NCBI RefSeq assembly: GCF_945915435.1
Contig: NZ_CAMEFG010000016.1
Coordinates: 1 to 64,000, forward strand
Source of the DNA: an uncultured Paracoccus sp.
Lineage (GTDB): Bacteria > Pseudomonadota > Alphaproteobacteria > Rhodobacterales > Rhodobacteraceae
DNA length: 64,000 nucleotides
Reading direction: 5' to 3'
Positions 9,596 to 18,068 of this stretch are shown piece by piece. The position numbers and the translations under genes were made by a program. The notes beneath the pieces were generated by a model. It worked only from the letters and a program-made list of their open reading frames with translations. It was not told the origin of the DNA and searched no databases. Within the stretch, counting starts at the first letter, position 1; each line of letters opens with the position of its first letter.

Positions 9596-10375
9596 TCAGT
9601 CCCTCGCCTGCGTCGCGGTGTTCCACGACAGCGCGCGGCGCTCGGCCACGCCAAGGGCGGCGGTCATCAGCCAGCCGCAAAGCGTGACGGCGATCATGCC
9701 GACAAGGATCATGCCGGGATACAGGTCCTGCTGCGCCGCGTTCAGCACCCGCCCCAAGCCTGTCATCGCACCGACCAGTTCCGCCGCGACCAGCGTGGTC
9801 CAGGATGCCTGCAAGGACAGGCGCAAGCCGGTGAAGATCATCGGGCTTGCGCCGGGCAGCAGCACCTCGCGCACGAAGGTCAGGAAGGGCGTGCCCAGCA
9901 TCTTCGCGGCCTCGATCAGCGTCCGGTCGAGGTTGCGCACCCCGGTATAGGCGTTGATGACCGAAGGGACGAAGGCCGCGAACCAGATCACCAGTATTTT
10001 CGCCGCATCCCCCAGCCCCAGCCACAGGATCGCCAGCGGAATCCAGGCCAGAGGCGGGATCGGGCGGATGATCAGAAAGACCGGATTGATCAGCGCCTCG
10101 GCCCTGCGGCTCCACCCCATCCACAGACCCAAGGGAACGCCGGTGCAGACCGCGACCACAAAGCCCAGGCTGACCAGCATGACCGAGCGCAGGACGTGAT
10201 CCAGCAGCACGCCGTTCGCATAGCCGGTGCCGGTGATCTGGCGGAACGCATCCCATGTATCGCCGGGCGACGGAAACCGCCCCGGAGAGATCATCTGCGT
10301 GACCGAGGTGGTCAGATACCAAAGGGCAAGGGCCGTGACGATCGTCGCGCCACCAACCATTGTCTTGCGTGACAT
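9596..10375 (-). CDS. ABC transporter permease, NitT/TauT family (second permease)
   Basis: EAA loop LIEAAKMLGTPFLTFVREVLLPGASPMIFTGLR; ATG at 10375 preceded by GGAGGAGAAGA. Confidence 0.92.
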   Translation of the reverse strand: MSRKTMVGGATIVTALALWYLTTSVTQMISPGRFPSPGDTWDAFRQITGTGYANGVLLDHVLRSVMLVSLGFVVAVCTGVPLGLWMGWSRRAEALINPVFLIIRPIPPLAWIPLAILWLGLGDAAKILVIWFAAFVPSVINAYTGVRNLDRTLIEAAKMLGTPFLTFVREVLLPGASPMIFTGLRLSLQASWTTLVAAELVGAMTGLGRVLNAAQQDLYPGMILVGMIAVTLCGWLMTAALGVAERRALSWNTATQARD

Positions 10376-10391
10376 TCTTCTCCTCCCATCT

Positions 10392-10411
10392 CTATGTAAG
10401 CGATTACATAG
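10392..10411. promoter_or_regulatory. LacI-type operator CTATGTAAGCGATTACATAG upstream of the ABC transporter operon
   Basis: 8-bp perfect inverted arms flanking GCGA; near-identical motif at 11684-11701. Confidence 0.8.
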
Positions 10412-10561
10412 GTAAAGGAGCCAGTCAATCTTTTTTCTTTCGGCAAGGGAAGACACACGGAAAATTCAGCGCCGCGTATCGTTATTTCATATTTATTCCA
10501 GCCAGTTGCAATCGAAAGGCGGTTCCGGCACCGGCGCGCACCCCGCCCCCATCGGCAAGAA

Positions 10562-11587
10562 TCACGCAGGCGCGGAAAGGTCCTTTCGCCGGGGCGGCGC
10601 ATGGGTGCCGCGCGCCATGAGGCGGGTCGGCAAAAGCACGCTTTCGCCCTCTTTTCCGTCGATGAGCTGCTGCAAGAGCCGTGCGGCTTCGCTGCCCATC
10701 CGACGGTGCGGAACCCGCACGGTCGTCAGTTCGGGATGGGTGATCGAGGCGATGTCGATATCGTCGAAGCCCGTGATCGTCACGTCCTGGGGCACACGCA
10801 AACCCATGCGATGCGCCGCGCGCAAGGCCCCCGCAGCCAGCACGTCGTTGCCGCATATGACCGCCGTGACAGGGTGATTCGCGATCAGGTCCTCGAACGC
10901 GCGCGCGCCGGTTTCCAGCCCATAGGGCACTTCGGCCACACCGCGAAAATCCAGCCCGGCCCCTGCAAGCGCGCGGCGCGCGCCCTCAAGGCGGCCCCGC
11001 GCCCGGTCGTTGCCCTCGGTCATGCCCGAGATCATGGCGATCTCGGTATGGCCCAGTTCAAGGACCATGCCGACCATCTCGGCAATGCCCGCCTCGTTGT
11101 CGAAACCCGCATAGGGCCGCGAATCACCGCTGGCCCATGCCAGAACATAGGGCACCCGCCGGTTTTTCAGCCATTCGTAGACCGCCGGGTCGCGGTCGAA
11201 ACCGACCAGCATCAGCCCGCTGGCGCCGCGCGCGACCAGCGCCTCGATCTGTTCCCTTTCGCGCTGCGGATCATAGCTCGAGGACGCGATCAGAAGCGCG
11301 AACTTACCGGGCGGAAAGGCTTGCTCGAACGCCTCGATCCCGTGGGCGAAAACCGCGTTTTCCAGCGTCGGCACGACCGCGCCGATGATCCCGGTCCTGC
11401 GCGAGGCCAGCGCCCGCGCCCCGAAATTCGGCGTGTAGTTCAAGGTGCGGATCGCCGCCATGACCTTTTCGCGGGTCGCCGGAATCACCCGCTCGGGCGC
11501 GTTCAGGCAGCGCGAGACGGTCGCCGTGGACACCCCCGCAAGCGCGGCCACGTCATCCACGGTGGCATGGGTCGTTTTTTCGCTCAA
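10562..11587 (-). CDS. LacI family transcriptional regulator (probable TTG start)
   Basis: HTH TVDDVAALAGVSTATVSRCLNAPERVIPATR; LacI C-terminal domain. Confidence 0.92.
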   Translation of the reverse strand: MSEKTTHATVDDVAALAGVSTATVSRCLNAPERVIPATREKVMAAIRTLNYTPNFGARALASRRTGIIGAVVPTLENAVFAHGIEAFEQAFPPGKFALLIASSSYDPQREREQIEALVARGASGLMLVGFDRDPAVYEWLKNRRVPYVLAWASGDSRPYAGFDNEAGIAEMVGMVLELGHTEIAMISGMTEGNDRARGRLEGARRALAGAGLDFRGVAEVPYGLETGARAFEDLIANHPVTAVICGNDVLAAGALRAAHRMGLRVPQDVTITGFDDIDIASITHPELTTVRVPHRRMGSEAARLLQQLIDGKEGESVLLPTRLMARGTHAPPRRKDLSAPA

Positions 11588-11683
11588 ACCAACATCCTCG
11601 CTGAACCTTCCGGCTTGCCGTTCAATTTCGCAGCAAGCGCATGGTTTGGCCAGAACCGATCCCAAAGGGGCTTGCGCCGGATT

Positions 11684-11701
11684 TATGAAAGCGCTTACAT
11701 A
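11684..11701. promoter_or_regulatory. LacI-type operator TATGAAAGCGCTTACATA between lacI and hpsN-like gene
   Basis: Same motif as 10392-10411 (TATGTAAGCGATTACATA); in the divergent intergenic region. Confidence 0.78.
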
Positions 11702-11783
11702 CGGTCGAAAGGCAGAAACCGCACCGCGGCAGGCTGATCCGCGCGGACGCAAGCCAGAGGCCAACCACAGAGGACCGAAGAAC

Positions 11784-13091
11784 ATGGCTGTGCATTACCT
11801 GAAAAAAGCGCCCAAGACCGCGACCAGCGACGCCGGCGAGACGCGGGGGATCGTCCAGAAGATCCTTGACGACATCGAAAAGGGCGGCGAGGAGGCCGCC
11901 CGCAAATATGCGCTGGATCTGGACAAATACGACGGCAACATCGTCCTGAGCCGCGACGAGATCGACGCCGCCAAGGCCCGGGTTCCGCAAAGGCTGCAAG
12001 ACGACATCCGCTTCGCCCATGACAACGTGCGCCGCTTTGCCCAGGCGCAAAAGGATTCGCTGCGCGATTTCTCGGTCGAACTGATGCCGGGGCTGACGAC
12101 CGGCCAGCGTTCGATCCCCTGTCGCTCGGTCGGGTGCTATGTGCCGGGCGGGCGCTACAGCCATGTCGCATCGGCGATCATGACGGTGACGACCGCCAAG
12201 GTCGCGGGTTGCCGGGACATCACCGCCTGTTCGCCCTCGCGCCCCGGCGCAGGGCTGAACCCCGCCATCGTCTATACGGCGGATCTGTGCGGCGCCGACC
12301 GGATCCTGGCGCTTGGCGGCGTGCAGGGGGTCGCGGCTATGGCCTTCGGGCTGTTCGGCAGTCCGCCCGCCGATATCCTGGTCGGCCCCGGCAACCAGTT
12401 CGTGGCCGAGGCCAAGCGGATCCTGTTCGGACGGGTCGGCATCGACATGTTCGCCGGTCCGACCGACAGCCTGATCCTTGCCGATGCCAGCGCCGACCCG
12501 ATGGTGGTCGCCGCCGATCTGGTCGGTCAGGCGGAACACGGTTATAATTCGCCGGTCTGGCTGGTCACCGACCACCAGCCGCTTGCCCGCGCCGTGATGG
12601 ACCTGGTTCCCCAACTGATCGCCGCGCTGCCCGAACTCAACCGCAAGAACGCCGAAGCCGCATGGCGCGACTATGCCGAGGTGATCCTTTGCGCCGACCG
12701 CGAGGAAATGGCCGCGGCGTCGGACGATTACGCGCCCGAACACCTGACGGTGCAGGCCGCGGACCTGGACTGGTGGCTGGACCGGCTGCAATGCTACGGC
12801 TCGCTGTTTCTGGGCGAGGAAACGACCGTCGCATTCGGCGACAAGGCGTCGGGTCCGAACCACGTCCTGCCGACCTCGGGGGCGGCGCGCTATACCGGGG
12901 GACTGTCGGTCCATAAATACATGAAAGTGGTCACTTGGCAGCGCGCCACCCGCGACGGCGCCCGCCCGATTGCCGAAGCAACCGCGCGCATCTCCCGTCT
13001 TGAAGGGATGGAGGGTCACGCCCGGACCGCCGATATCCGGCTGAAAAAATATTTCCCCGATACGCAATTCGATCTGGGCGCGGGTGGCTGA
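11784..13091 (+). CDS. hpsN: HisD-like dehydrogenase, candidate sulfopropanediol 3-dehydrogenase (HpsN)
   Basis: Histidinol dehydrogenase-fold motifs (CRSVGCYVPGGRYSHVASAIMT, ILVGPGNQFVAEAKR, DMFAGPTDSLILAD, AEHGYNSPVWLVT) without a his operon; located in a sulfonate gene context beside suyAB. Confidence 0.8.
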   Translation: MAVHYLKKAPKTATSDAGETRGIVQKILDDIEKGGEEAARKYALDLDKYDGNIVLSRDEIDAAKARVPQRLQDDIRFAHDNVRRFAQAQKDSLRDFSVELMPGLTTGQRSIPCRSVGCYVPGGRYSHVASAIMTVTTAKVAGCRDITACSPSRPGAGLNPAIVYTADLCGADRILALGGVQGVAAMAFGLFGSPPADILVGPGNQFVAEAKRILFGRVGIDMFAGPTDSLILADASADPMVVAADLVGQAEHGYNSPVWLVTDHQPLARAVMDLVPQLIAALPELNRKNAEAAWRDYAEVILCADREEMAAASDDYAPEHLTVQAADLDWWLDRLQCYGSLFLGEETTVAFGDKASGPNHVLPTSGAARYTGGLSVHKYMKVVTWQRATRDGARPIAEATARISRLEGMEGHARTADIRLKKYFPDTQFDLGAGG

Positions 13092-13092
13092 C

Positions 13093-13848
13093 ATGGAACG
13101 GGACCTGTTTTCCGTCACCGGCCGCGTGGCCTGCGTGACCGGCGCCAGCAGCGGCCTGGGGCGCCAGGCCGCGCTGACGCTGGCGCGGCGCGGCGCGAAG
13201 GTCATAGCCATCGCCCGGCGCAAGGACGAACTGGCCGCGCTGGCCGATCAGGGCGAGGGGCGCATCCACCCCCTTGCCGCCGATCTGGCCGACCGCGACG
13301 CCATTGCCGGGATCGCGGCGCAGGCTGCCCGACCCTTCGGCGCGCCCGAGATCCTGATCAACGCGGCGGGCGTGAACACCCGCGAACATGCCGACAAGGT
13401 GACGCCGCGGGGCTGGGACCTGACGCTGATGCTGAACCTCTCGACCCCCTTCTTTCTGGCGCAGGCGCTGGTGCCGGGGATGCGCGAAAAGGGCCGGGGG
13501 CGGATCGTCAATTTCGCTTCGCTGCAATCCAGCCGCGCCTTTGCGGCGGGGATCGCCTATGGCGCCTCGAAAGGCGGGATCGCGCAACTGACCCGCGCGA
13601 TGGCAGAAGCATGGTCGCGCGACGGCATCACCGCCAACGCGCTTGGCCCCGGCTTCTTCCGCACGGAACTGACCGCCGCCATTTTCGCGGACGACGCCCT
13701 TGCCGGACGCAATGCCGCGCAGACCTGCGTCGGCCGCAATGGCGAACCCGAGGACATGGATGGGCCGCTGCTGTTTCTCTGCTCGGACGCCTCGGCCTAT
13801 GTGACGGGGCAGATACTCATGGTCGATGGGGGGTTCACCGCGAAATGA
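13093..13848 (+). CDS. SDR family oxidoreductase (candidate HpsO-like DHPS 2-dehydrogenase)
   Basis: VACVTGASSGLGRQAAL cofactor motif; YGASKGG active site; C-terminal VTGQILMVDGGFTAK. Confidence 0.9.
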   Translation: MERDLFSVTGRVACVTGASSGLGRQAALTLARRGAKVIAIARRKDELAALADQGEGRIHPLAADLADRDAIAGIAAQAARPFGAPEILINAAGVNTREHADKVTPRGWDLTLMLNLSTPFFLAQALVPGMREKGRGRIVNFASLQSSRAFAAGIAYGASKGGIAQLTRAMAEAWSRDGITANALGPGFFRTELTAAIFADDALAGRNAAQTCVGRNGEPEDMDGPLLFLCSDASAYVTGQILMVDGGFTAK

Positions 13849-14822
13849 AGGCGCTTGTCTATACCGATACCGAAACGCTTGAAATGCGCGACATGCCCGA
13901 CCCGGTCCCCGGCAAGGGCGAGGCGCTGGTGCGGGTCGAGGCCGTGGGCATCTGCGGCTCGGACATGCACGCATGGCTGGGCCATGACGAGCGGCGGCCC
14001 GCGCCGCTGATCCTTGGCCACGAAGTCGCGGGCACCGTCGCCAGCGGTCCCCGCACGGGCCAGCGCGTCACGTTGAACCCGCTGGCGACCTGCGGCGCCT
14101 GCCCGGCCTGCCGCGCGGGGCGCGACAATCTCTGCCCCGACCGGCAGATCATCTCGATGCCCCCGCGAGAGGGCGGTTTCGCAGAACTGGTCCGCATACC
14201 CGAGCGCAACCTGGTGGCCCTGCCCGACCATGTGCCCGCCACCGCCGCCTGCATGGTCGAGCCGCTCGCCTGCGGATGGCACGCCCTGAGGCTGGCCCAT
14301 CGCGTGCTGGATGGCACGCCCGCCCGCGTCCTGATCCTGGGCGGCGGCGCGATCGGTTTCGGCGCGGCGCTGGCCGCGCGGGCGATGGGCAGCGCCGATA
14401 TCGCCATCGTCGAGCCGAACCCCGCCCGCCGCCGGCGCCTGTCCGAAATCGACCGCTTCACGATGCTGGAACGCGCGCCCACGGGTGCCGCGCCCGATCT
14501 GGTCGTCGATGCCGCAGGTTTCGCGGCGACACGCCAGACGGCTTCGGATCTGGTCGCGCCGGGCGGGGTCATCCTGCACATCGGCCTGGGCCAGCCGACC
14601 GAGGGGCTGAACATCCGCCGCATGACCCTGCAAGAGATCACCTTCATCGGCACCTATACCTATACCGCGCAGGATTTCCGCGATTGCGCACAAGCCCTGT
14701 TCGACGGGCGCCTTGGGCCATGCGATTGGGCCGAGACGCGCCCGCTGAACGAAGGGGCCGCCGCCTTTCGCGACATTCACGGCAATGCCGTCGCCGCGCC
14801 GAAGCTGGTGCTCGTGCCCTGA
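13845..14822 (+). CDS. Zinc-dependent alcohol dehydrogenase (MDR family), candidate second DHPS dehydrogenase
   Basis: GICGSDMHAWLG, GHEVAGTV, structural-zinc cysteine set CGACPACRAGRDNLC; ATGA overlap with the SDR. Confidence 0.9.
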   Translation: MKALVYTDTETLEMRDMPDPVPGKGEALVRVEAVGICGSDMHAWLGHDERRPAPLILGHEVAGTVASGPRTGQRVTLNPLATCGACPACRAGRDNLCPDRQIISMPPREGGFAELVRIPERNLVALPDHVPATAACMVEPLACGWHALRLAHRVLDGTPARVLILGGGAIGFGAALAARAMGSADIAIVEPNPARRRRLSEIDRFTMLERAPTGAAPDLVVDAAGFAATRQTASDLVAPGGVILHIGLGQPTEGLNIRRMTLQEITFIGTYTYTAQDFRDCAQALFDGRLGPCDWAETRPLNEGAAAFRDIHGNAVAAPKLVLVP

Positions 14823-14859
14823 CCCGCCGGGCGATCAGCAGCCGCAAAGGCCGCCATCC

Positions 14860-15759
14860 CTAGTCGTCGAAGGTCCTTGCCGGCAGCGCCGATCTGAGCC
14901 GCAGCGTTTCCAGAACGGCGGACCAATCCTTCGGCCCGAACCCATCCGCCCGCGACATGGCATAGACCTGGCTGGCCGCCGCCCCGACCCCAAGGGGAAC
15001 GTCCAGCCCGGCGGCATATGCCAGCGCAAGGCCAAGATCCTTCGACGCCAGCGCCAACCCGAACTCGGGCGAGATATCCCCGCTGAAGATCTTGCGATCA
15101 TAGGCGCCGGTCAGGAAACCCTTGCCCGCCGTGGTCCCGGCCAGGACCTTGACCGTGCGCATGACGTCAAGCCCGGCGGCCTCGGCAAAGGCCAGCGTCT
15201 CGGCGGTCAGCGCGTTCAGCACCGTGGACATGTAATTGTTGACCAGCTTGGTCCGCGTTCCCGCCCCTGCCGGTCCGCAATGGATCGTTTCACGGCCCAC
15301 CGCGTCGAATACCGGCAAGGCCGCCTGGACATCCTGCGGATCGCCACCGGCAAGGATCAGCAACTGTCCGCGCTCGGCGAATTCCGAGGTTCCGCCGACG
15401 GGCGCATCCACCATGCGGATCCCCATCGCCGACAGGCGCCCGGCAATCGCGTCGGTCGCCTCGGGGGCGACCGTGCTCATGTCGATGTAAAGCGTGTCCC
15501 TTGCCATCGCATTCGCCACGCCGGGCGCAGCGAACAGCACTTCCTCGACATCCGGGCCGTTGGGCAGCATCGTCACGACGAAATCGCGGCCCTGGGCAGC
15601 CTCTGCCGCGCTGGCGGCGGCGTGTCCGCCTGCCCCGGCGATCCGGTCGACCGCCGCGGGGTCGAGATCGAAGGCCCACAGATCATGTCCGGCCTCGATC
15701 AGCTTGCGCGACATGGCGCTGCCCATGCGTCCAAGCCCGATGAACCCGATACTGGCCAT
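14860..15759 (-). CDS. 3-hydroxyisobutyrate dehydrogenase family; YihU (sulfolactaldehyde reductase)-like reductase
   Basis: IGFIGLGRMGSAMSRKL Rossmann; TMLPNGPDVEEVLF, KLVNNYMSTVLNALTAE, LAGTTAGKGFLTG, FSGDISPEFGLALASKDLGLAL. Confidence 0.88.
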   Translation of the reverse strand: MASIGFIGLGRMGSAMSRKLIEAGHDLWAFDLDPAAVDRIAGAGGHAAASAAEAAQGRDFVVTMLPNGPDVEEVLFAAPGVANAMARDTLYIDMSTVAPEATDAIAGRLSAMGIRMVDAPVGGTSEFAERGQLLILAGGDPQDVQAALPVFDAVGRETIHCGPAGAGTRTKLVNNYMSTVLNALTAETLAFAEAAGLDVMRTVKVLAGTTAGKGFLTGAYDRKIFSGDISPEFGLALASKDLGLALAYAAGLDVPLGVGAAASQVYAMSRADGFGPKDWSAVLETLRLRSALPARTFDD

Positions 15760-15887
15760 TCGTTCCCCCTTTTGCCGAATGCAGCCTGGCAATCCTTGAT
15801 CGAAAGACTGGCTAATTCAAATAAATAATACTTGCCGAAAGTGTAAGGGAAACTGCATGATTTTCGGGTTGGGGAAACGGGGCTGCC

Positions 15888-16799
15888 ATGACGATTCGAA
15901 TGCTCAGGACATTGATCGCGGTCGCCGATCACGGCACCTTCAGCGCGGCGGCGGATGCGGTTTTCGTCACCCATGCCGCCGTCAGCCAGCAGATGCGCGC
16001 GCTGGAGGCGGAATGGCAGGTCGCGATCTTCGACCGCTCGACCCGCACGCCGGAACTGACGCCCATCGGACGCGCCTTGCTGGCCAAGGCGCGCGAGGTG
16101 GTGCGCGCCTATGACGACATCGTGCCCTCGGTCCTTGGCGACGACGGGTTGAAGGGCGATTTCAGCCTTGGCGCGGTGCCCACGACCCTGACCGGACTGG
16201 TTCCCTTCGCGACCGCGATGCTGAAAGCGCAATGTCCCGAATTGCGCGTCGGGCTGTTTCCGGGCCTTTCCATCCCCCTGATCCATCAGGTCGAGCGGAA
16301 TGCGCTGGACGGCGCGCTGATCTCCAAGCCCGACATGCTGCCGCGCGGTCTGATCTGGCACCCGGTCGCCGCCGAAAGGCTGGTCCTGATCTGTTCGCAA
16401 AAGGTTCGGGACGACGATCCGGTGCGGATACTCAAGGAACACCCCTTCATCCGGTTCTCGCGCGATGCCGTGGTCGGCTCGATCATCGAGAAATGGTTGC
16501 TGGCCAACAACATATCCGTAAGCGACAGTATGGAGCTGGCCGGGCTTGAGGCGATCTACAGCATGGCGCTGGCCGGATTGGGCGTCTCGATCGTGCCCGA
16601 TTCCTGCGTCAGGATCGCCAGCCCGCCCGCCCTGCGCCGCATTCCACTGGCCCCCGAGGGCGGTCCCGCGCGGCACCTGGGGCTGGTCCAGCGCAAGGAC
16701 AGCACGAAAAGCCGCGTCATCCGCGAGATCGCCCGCGCGATGGAGCGCGCGGTCGAAGTGGGAACCTTCTCGCCCGAAACCATCGACCGGATCGCCTGA
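15888..16799 (+). CDS. LysR family transcriptional regulator
   Basis: MTIRMLRTLIAVADHGTFSAAADAVFVTHAAVSQQMRALEAEW HTH; LysR substrate-binding domain. Confidence 0.95.
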   Translation: MTIRMLRTLIAVADHGTFSAAADAVFVTHAAVSQQMRALEAEWQVAIFDRSTRTPELTPIGRALLAKAREVVRAYDDIVPSVLGDDGLKGDFSLGAVPTTLTGLVPFATAMLKAQCPELRVGLFPGLSIPLIHQVERNALDGALISKPDMLPRGLIWHPVAAERLVLICSQKVRDDDPVRILKEHPFIRFSRDAVVGSIIEKWLLANNISVSDSMELAGLEAIYSMALAGLGVSIVPDSCVRIASPPALRRIPLAPEGGPARHLGLVQRKDSTKSRVIREIARAMERAVEVGTFSPETIDRIA

Positions 16800-16845
16800 G
16801 CGCCGCAGCAGCGGACGGGCTTGCGATTGCCGCCGAACAGGGGCA

Positions 16846-16893
16846 ATGTAAAGATTACATGAATATTATAATAAAAACTTCATGTTCATGTAA
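16846..16893. promoter_or_regulatory. AT-rich region with inverted repeats (ATGTAAAGATTACAT; TTACATGAA...TTCATGTAA) upstream of the TauE/SafE gene
   Basis: Palindrome at 16846-16860, half-sites TTACATGAA (16855-16863) and TTCATGTAA (16885-16893). Confidence 0.6.
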
Positions 16894-16953
16894 GAAAATC
16901 TGTCGCCCCCCGGCGCATTCACCCCCTTCGAGATATGGAAGAGGCGAAACGAC

Positions 16954-17697
16954 ATGACAGCGGAATTCGTCGCGGTGCTTCTTGCCGGTGCATTTGCCGG
17001 AGGCTTCATCAACGGTCTGGCGGGATTCGGCACCGCGCTGCTTTCGCTGGGGCTGTGGTTGCAGATCATGCCGCCGCCGCAGGCCGTGGCGGTCGTGGTC
17101 GTCATGTCGGTGGTCAGCGGGTTGCAAGGGCTGTGGACCGTGCGGCGCGAAATCCGCGACCGTCCGGGCAGGCTGGCGCTGTTCCTGCTGCCGGGGCTGA
17201 TCGGGCTGCCGCTGGGGGTCACGCTGCTGAACGTGATCAGCGCGACGGCGCTGAAGCTGACGATCGCCGGTTTCATGGTCGCCTATGGCGGGTTCTTCAC
17301 CCTGCGCCGCTCATTGCCGCATTTCGACAGGCCGACGCCCGCCATCGATGGCGGGATCGGCTTTCTGGGCGGCGTCCTGGGCGGTGCGGCCTCGCTGTCG
17401 GGGGCGCTGCCGACGATGTGGTGCGCCATGCGCCCCTGGCCCAAGGGCGAAACCCGCGCGGTGCTGCAACCCTATAACGTGGGCATCCTGGGCGGGGCCA
17501 TCGTGCTGTTCGCCTTGCAGGGCCTTTACGACCGCGAAACCCTGCTGCTGGTCGCGCTGGCCCTGCCGGGCACGGTGATCGGCGCACAACTAGGCATCGC
17601 GCTCTTTCACCGGCTGAGCGATTCGCAATTCCGCCGCCTGCTGATTCTGGTGATGTTCGCCTCGGGCATGGCGCTGGCGCTGCGCGAGATGTTCTGA
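16954..17697 (+). CDS. TauE/SafE family sulfite exporter-like membrane protein
   Basis: Repeated TM halves with LAGAFAGGFINGLAGFGTALLSLG, PGLIGLPLGVTLLN, LALPGTVIGAQLGIALFHRLSDSQFRRLLILVMF. Confidence 0.88.
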   Translation: MTAEFVAVLLAGAFAGGFINGLAGFGTALLSLGLWLQIMPPPQAVAVVVVMSVVSGLQGLWTVRREIRDRPGRLALFLLPGLIGLPLGVTLLNVISATALKLTIAGFMVAYGGFFTLRRSLPHFDRPTPAIDGGIGFLGGVLGGAASLSGALPTMWCAMRPWPKGETRAVLQPYNVGILGGAIVLFALQGLYDRETLLLVALALPGTVIGAQLGIALFHRLSDSQFRRLLILVMFASGMALALREMF

Positions 17698-17729
17698 AAA
17701 GGGCGGATCACCCGCCCCTCCGGCAGGCT

Positions 17730-18044
17730 TCAAGCCGGTTTGAAGAAAGGTGCGGGGATCAGGATCTTGTTCTCGATATGATCGACCAGCGGGCGCATCT
17801 GGACCGCATAGGCCTGCCATTCCTCGGATGCCTGCAACGCCTTGCGGCGGGTCCAGCGGTCGTCCATGCTGTCATAGCCCCACATGTGGACGACCTGGTT
17901 CAGCGGCCCGATATCGGTGAAGTAATAGCCGACCATATTGCCCAGGATGCGGGTCTGCACGGCCAGCCCTTCCTCTTGGTATAGCTTCAGGAATTTGGGG
18001 ACATTTCCGTTCTTCAGCGTGTAGATCCGCATGTCGATGAACAT
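17730..18044 (-). CDS. NIPSNAP family protein
   Basis: MFIDMRIYTLKNGNVPKFLKLYQEEGLAVQTRILGNMVGYYFTDIGPLNQVVHMWGY pattern. Confidence 0.85.
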   Translation of the reverse strand: MFIDMRIYTLKNGNVPKFLKLYQEEGLAVQTRILGNMVGYYFTDIGPLNQVVHMWGYDSMDDRWTRRKALQASEEWQAYAVQMRPLVDHIENKILIPAPFFKPA

Positions 18045-18068
18045 CGCGATGCTCCTTTCGGGGGGGCG

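Noticed and set aside
11784-13091. Histidinol dehydrogenase (hisD) of histidine biosynthesis
   Set aside because: HisD fold is clear but no his genes are nearby; position beside suyAB, sulfonate-type importer and SDR/ADH favours HpsN. Left at moderate confidence because no phylogeny was run.
11622-13223. 533-aa minus-strand ORF
   Set aside because: Antisense to hpsN-like gene; no domain motifs.
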